Part shown: one piece after another, positions 7,752-9,668 of the stretch
How positions within the stretch are numbered: position 1 is the stretch's first letter
How the letters are laid out: each line of letters starts with the position of its first letter
Assembly: GCA_947253195.1 (NCBI GenBank)
Contig: CAMXXM010000035.1
Coordinates: forward strand, 1 to 9,668
Direction of reading: 5' to 3'
Origin: an uncultured Porphyromonas sp.
GTDB taxonomy: Bacteria; Bacteroidota; Bacteroidia; Bacteroidales; Porphyromonadaceae
DNA length: 9,668 nucleotides
Translations under genes and position numbers: made by a program
Notes under the pieces: generated by a model
What the model was told of the DNA's origin: nothing
Database searches by the model: none
Seen by the model: only the letters and a program-made list of their open reading frames with translations

Positions 7752-8598
7752 GATATTCGGATTTTGTTCTTTGAGACATAAGTCGGAGAAGGACACCAAT
7801 GGCGATGAGACAGACTACGGAGATCAGCACGGAGACGATCCCGAGGGGAAGAGGGCTCCACGGCTCAGGGTCGCCACAGAGCAGGAGGAGATAGACCAGT
7901 AGATTATTCAGGGCATGCATAGGGACAGAGACCCTTAGCCCCCCATAGAGAGCGGCATAGCCCAGCAGCACTCCCATAAAGGCGCGGGACAGGAGTCCGC
8001 CCCACTCCATGTGTATCAGGGAGAAGAGCAGCGCCACCACCCACACTGCAGTATGCCCGCTCCGGGTGACCGAGAGAACCCATTGCTGCAGCACGCCGCG
8101 GAAGAGATACTCCTCAGCCGGCGGAGCGACCACCACGAGGGCGATCAACGCCAGCGTGATCCCTCCCACGCTGTGGTCAGAGATCATCATCTCGGTGGTG
8201 CGCTCCACCTGTGCCGACAAAGGAGCAAGCGCCTCCGGCTCCGGGATCATCCGCATCAGGTCCTCCAGCAAGGACGAGGGGATGAGAGCCAAGAGAGCCA
8301 CTGCAAGCCCCAATGCCACTTGAGGCAGCCTCACCGACGCAAGAGGGTGAAAGAATGGACTTAGGTACCGAGCCTTATAGTAGGTATTGAGCAAAAGGGG
8401 CGGGACCCAGAAGACCAGCAGTGACGAGCAGATCTGTGAGACAAGTAAGGACTCAGTCTCCGAGAGTGATGTCAGATGTAGAGCCGGAGTGATCAGGAAG
8501 GAGAACGCTCCCGCCATAATCAGCATCACCGCGAAGAGAAAGACCAACTGGCCGAAGCGGGCTCTGCTCTGCAGGTCGTATGTGGGATGGATAGTCAT
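7735..8598 (-). CDS. CPBP family intramembrane metalloprotease (CAAX protease-like)
   Basis: This is a 287-residue polytopic inner-membrane protein with about eight hydrophobic segments (near residues 17-38, 50-71, 92-111, 146-160, 183-197, 205-220, 229-241 and 252-273). The three CPBP (Abi) motifs are all present: APPAEEYLFRG with EExxxR (Glu162, Glu163, Arg167), LFSLIH with FxxxH (Phe192, His196), and MHALNN with HxxxN (His228, Asn232). Relatives include eukaryotic Rce1 CAAX-prenyl proteases and bacterial proteins linked to bacteriocin immunity or anti-sigma factor cleavage; the substrate here is unknown. The start at 8598 lies 37 bp after the M24 stop. The end overlaps the fucosidase start by 17 bp. 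There is no bacteriocin gene nearby to support an immunity role. Confidence 0.92.
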   Translation of the reverse strand: MTIHPTYDLQSRARFGQLVFLFAVMLIMAGAFSFLITPALHLTSLSETESLLVSQICSSLLVFWVPPLLLNTYYKARYLSPFFHPLASVRLPQVALGLAVALLALIPSSLLEDLMRMIPEPEALAPLSAQVERTTEMMISDHSVGGITLALIALVVVAPPAEEYLFRGVLQQWVLSVTRSGHTAVWVVALLFSLIHMEWGGLLSRAFMGVLLGYAALYGGLRVSVPMHALNNLLVYLLLLCGDPEPWSPLPLGIVSVLISVVCLIAIGVLLRLMSQRTKSEYHETIN

Positions 8599-8634
8599 GC
8601 GCAGATGGTTAAGACCCCGAGCGAGGGTAGAGAC

Positions 8635-9620
8635 TTAGCAAAGTTTGACGAGTGTCCGCTCCGGTGTGGTGAGGCACTCCAGCCCATCGGGCAGCACAAG
8701 ATAAGTGTCCTCGATCCCAAGCGCACCGACACCGGGGAGGATGATCTTGGGCTCAAAGGCGATCACCATACCCTCCTCCAGCACACCCGGCCAGCGACCG
8801 GTGAGGATCGGGAGCTCATTGATCTCCAGCCCGACGCCATGCCCCACGTAGCGGGCTCTCAGCTCATCTCCCATGAAGTGATCCGCCACGCCAAATTGCT
8901 CCGCCAAGTGAAGGCAATGATTGTAGATCTCACCGATGGGGAAGCCGGGCTCTCCCACCTCCTCGAGCCACTCGTGCAGACGTAGCGAGATCTCGTGGCA
9001 GCGGAAGGCCTCATCCGGAAGAGTACCCACGTAGTAGGTCCGCGTGCAGTCCGACTGATACTGGGTGTAGTCACCCGCCAAGTCCACCATCACAGACTCT
9101 CCGGGACGAATGACGTGACCCGCTGCTCCGAGAGGGAAGGAAGCCACTCCCCTACCGCCCATCGTAAAGTCGTAGGGGGAGGCGCAGGAGGCGTTGTCCC
9201 CGGCGATGACACTGCCTGAGAAGCTCTCCATCTGCGTCCCAAAGGTGCGGAAAAGACCGACCCAGCCACGCTTACGCATCTCATACTCGAGAGCATACTG
9301 CCACTCTAGGTCAGTCATACCCGGCTCGTAGAGCTGTGGGGCAATCTCATAGATCTCAGAGTGACGAGCAGCGGTCTCCCTGATCAAGCGTATCTCACCC
9401 GGCGTCTTAGTCATACGCACCTGCCGCAGCAGAGCCCCGGCATCGACGGAGCTGACGCCTGAGGGAGAGAGTTTGCTCAGCCGCTCGTAGTCCACCTCTG
9501 TGAGGTAGCTTTTCTCAAGCGCAGTTCCCTTATCAATGCGATACCCAAAGGACTCGAGCTCAGCAGGGATCTGCTCCGGCTTTCGTACAGGGATCACCCT
9601 TGCAGGATCATAGTCTGAGA
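8635..9620 (-). CDS. M24 family Xaa-Pro aminopeptidase/dipeptidase, 5' end missing
   Basis: The pita-bread metallopeptidase domain is complete, with all five metal ligands. Numbering from the in-frame GTG at 9597 these are MVDLAGD (Asp172), SDCTRTYYVG (Asp183), GHGVGLEINE (His253), FEPK (Glu282) and GIEDTYL (Glu296). These enzymes remove N-terminal residues before proline, or split Xaa-Pro dipeptides, in the cytoplasm using Mn or Co. The frame stays open upstream of the GTG through SDYDPARVIPVRK up to 9620, where adapter sequence begins, so the GTG is not the true start. Only the end of the creatinase-like N-terminal domain (about 60 residues) is present. Bacteroidota members are about 390 residues, so roughly 60 residues are lost. 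It is the first visible gene of the operon, and no signal peptide can be judged. I cannot separate aminopeptidase P from prolidase here. Confidence 0.9.
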
Positions 9621-9668
9621 CTGTCTCTTATACACATCTCCGAGCCCACGAGACCGTTATTCTAATCT
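9621..9668. other. Nextera/Tn5 sequencing adapter read-through (not genomic)
   Basis: Bases 9621-9639 (CTGTCTCTTATACACATCT) are the reverse complement of the 19-bp Tn5 mosaic end used in tagmentation kits. Bases 9640-9654 (CCGAGCCCACGAGAC) are the Nextera read-2 adapter, 9655-9664 (CGTTATTCTA) fit a 10-nt i7 index, and 9665-9668 (ATCT) begin the P7 sequence. The order and lengths match the commercial adapter exactly, so this is untrimmed library sequence at a contig end. The M24 reading frame hits a stop inside it. Confidence 0.97.

Larger units (their letters stand above)
1751..9620 (-). other. Probable six-gene operon (M24 - CPBP - GH29 - nfo - ispE - S9)
   Basis: All six genes run leftward with minimal spacing: 37 bp, a 17-bp overlap, 11 bp, 3 bp and a 4-bp ATGA overlap. 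By eye I found no internal TAnnTTTG box and no internal terminator hairpin, and the cluster ends at the terminator at 1676-1717. The promoter must lie beyond the contig end. No gene has a convincing Shine-Dalgarno sequence, so the overlaps suggest translational coupling. Upstream genes beyond the M24 gene cannot be excluded. Confidence 0.7.

Noticed and set aside
8011..8364. Plus-strand open frames opposite the CPBP gene
   Set aside because: They are high-GC shadow frames with His/Gln/Arg-rich or Ser/Thr-rich low-complexity translations, opposite a gene with all three CPBP motifs.
7735..8598. CPBP protein as part of a bacteriocin or immunity system
   Set aside because: No small double-glycine leader peptide, ABC exporter or radical-SAM gene is present in the window.
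8599..8634. Possible promoter or terminator between M24 and CPBP genes
   Set aside because: The 36 bases show no TAnnTTTG box and no stable hairpin with a T-run.
9621..9639. Tn5 transposon end / mobile element
   Set aside because: It is followed by the commercial read-2 adapter, an index-length segment and the P7 start, so it is library sequence rather than a transposon in the genome.

Overview
The window looks like one assembly contig from a Bacteroidota bacterium, most plausibly Porphyromonas or a close relative. I base this on the protein types (signal-peptide S9 peptidase, GH29 fucosidase lipoprotein, exported EEP and calcineurin-like phosphoesterases), on the absence of convincing Shine-Dalgarno sequences, and on two matches to the Bacteroidota -7 promoter box TAnnTTTG. 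The genus is an inference; the phylum is fairly secure. The last 48 bases (9621-9668) are not genomic: they match an Illumina Nextera/Tn5 adapter read-through, so the genomic sequence ends at 9620.

Left part (1-1655): a divergent pair of exported phosphoesterase-type enzymes. On the minus strand is the first 122 codons of an endonuclease/exonuclease/phosphatase (EEP) family protein that runs off the left edge. On the plus strand is a calcineurin-like metallophosphoesterase (744-1655). The 375 bp between their start codons holds a -7-like box for each gene and an array of four 16-bp palindromes, all fitting CTWWTAYCGRTAWWAG and starting exactly 22 bp apart (497, 519, 541, 563). This array is the most unusual structure in the window.

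Middle (1656-1750): a strong 14-bp-stem bidirectional terminator separates the metallophosphoesterase from the convergent leftward gene cluster.

Right part (9620 down to 1751, all minus strand): six tightly packed genes that look like one operon. In order of transcription they are an M24 Xaa-Pro-type peptidase (5' end cut by the contig end), a CPBP-family intramembrane protease, a GH29 alpha-L-fucosidase lipoprotein, endonuclease IV (nfo), CDP-ME kinase (ispE) and a large exported S9 serine peptidase. The junctions are 37 bp, a 17-bp overlap, 11 bp, 3 bp and a 4-bp ATGA overlap. Functionally it mixes housekeeping (base excision repair, MEP isoprenoid synthesis) with peptide and glycan breakdown. 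The fucosidase, the S9 peptidase and the M24 enzyme could act in sequence on host glycoproteins and proline-containing peptides, but that link is inference.

I did not find a clearly new multi-gene system, CRISPR array, tRNA, rRNA or insertion sequence. Every protein-coding gene belongs to a recognisable family.
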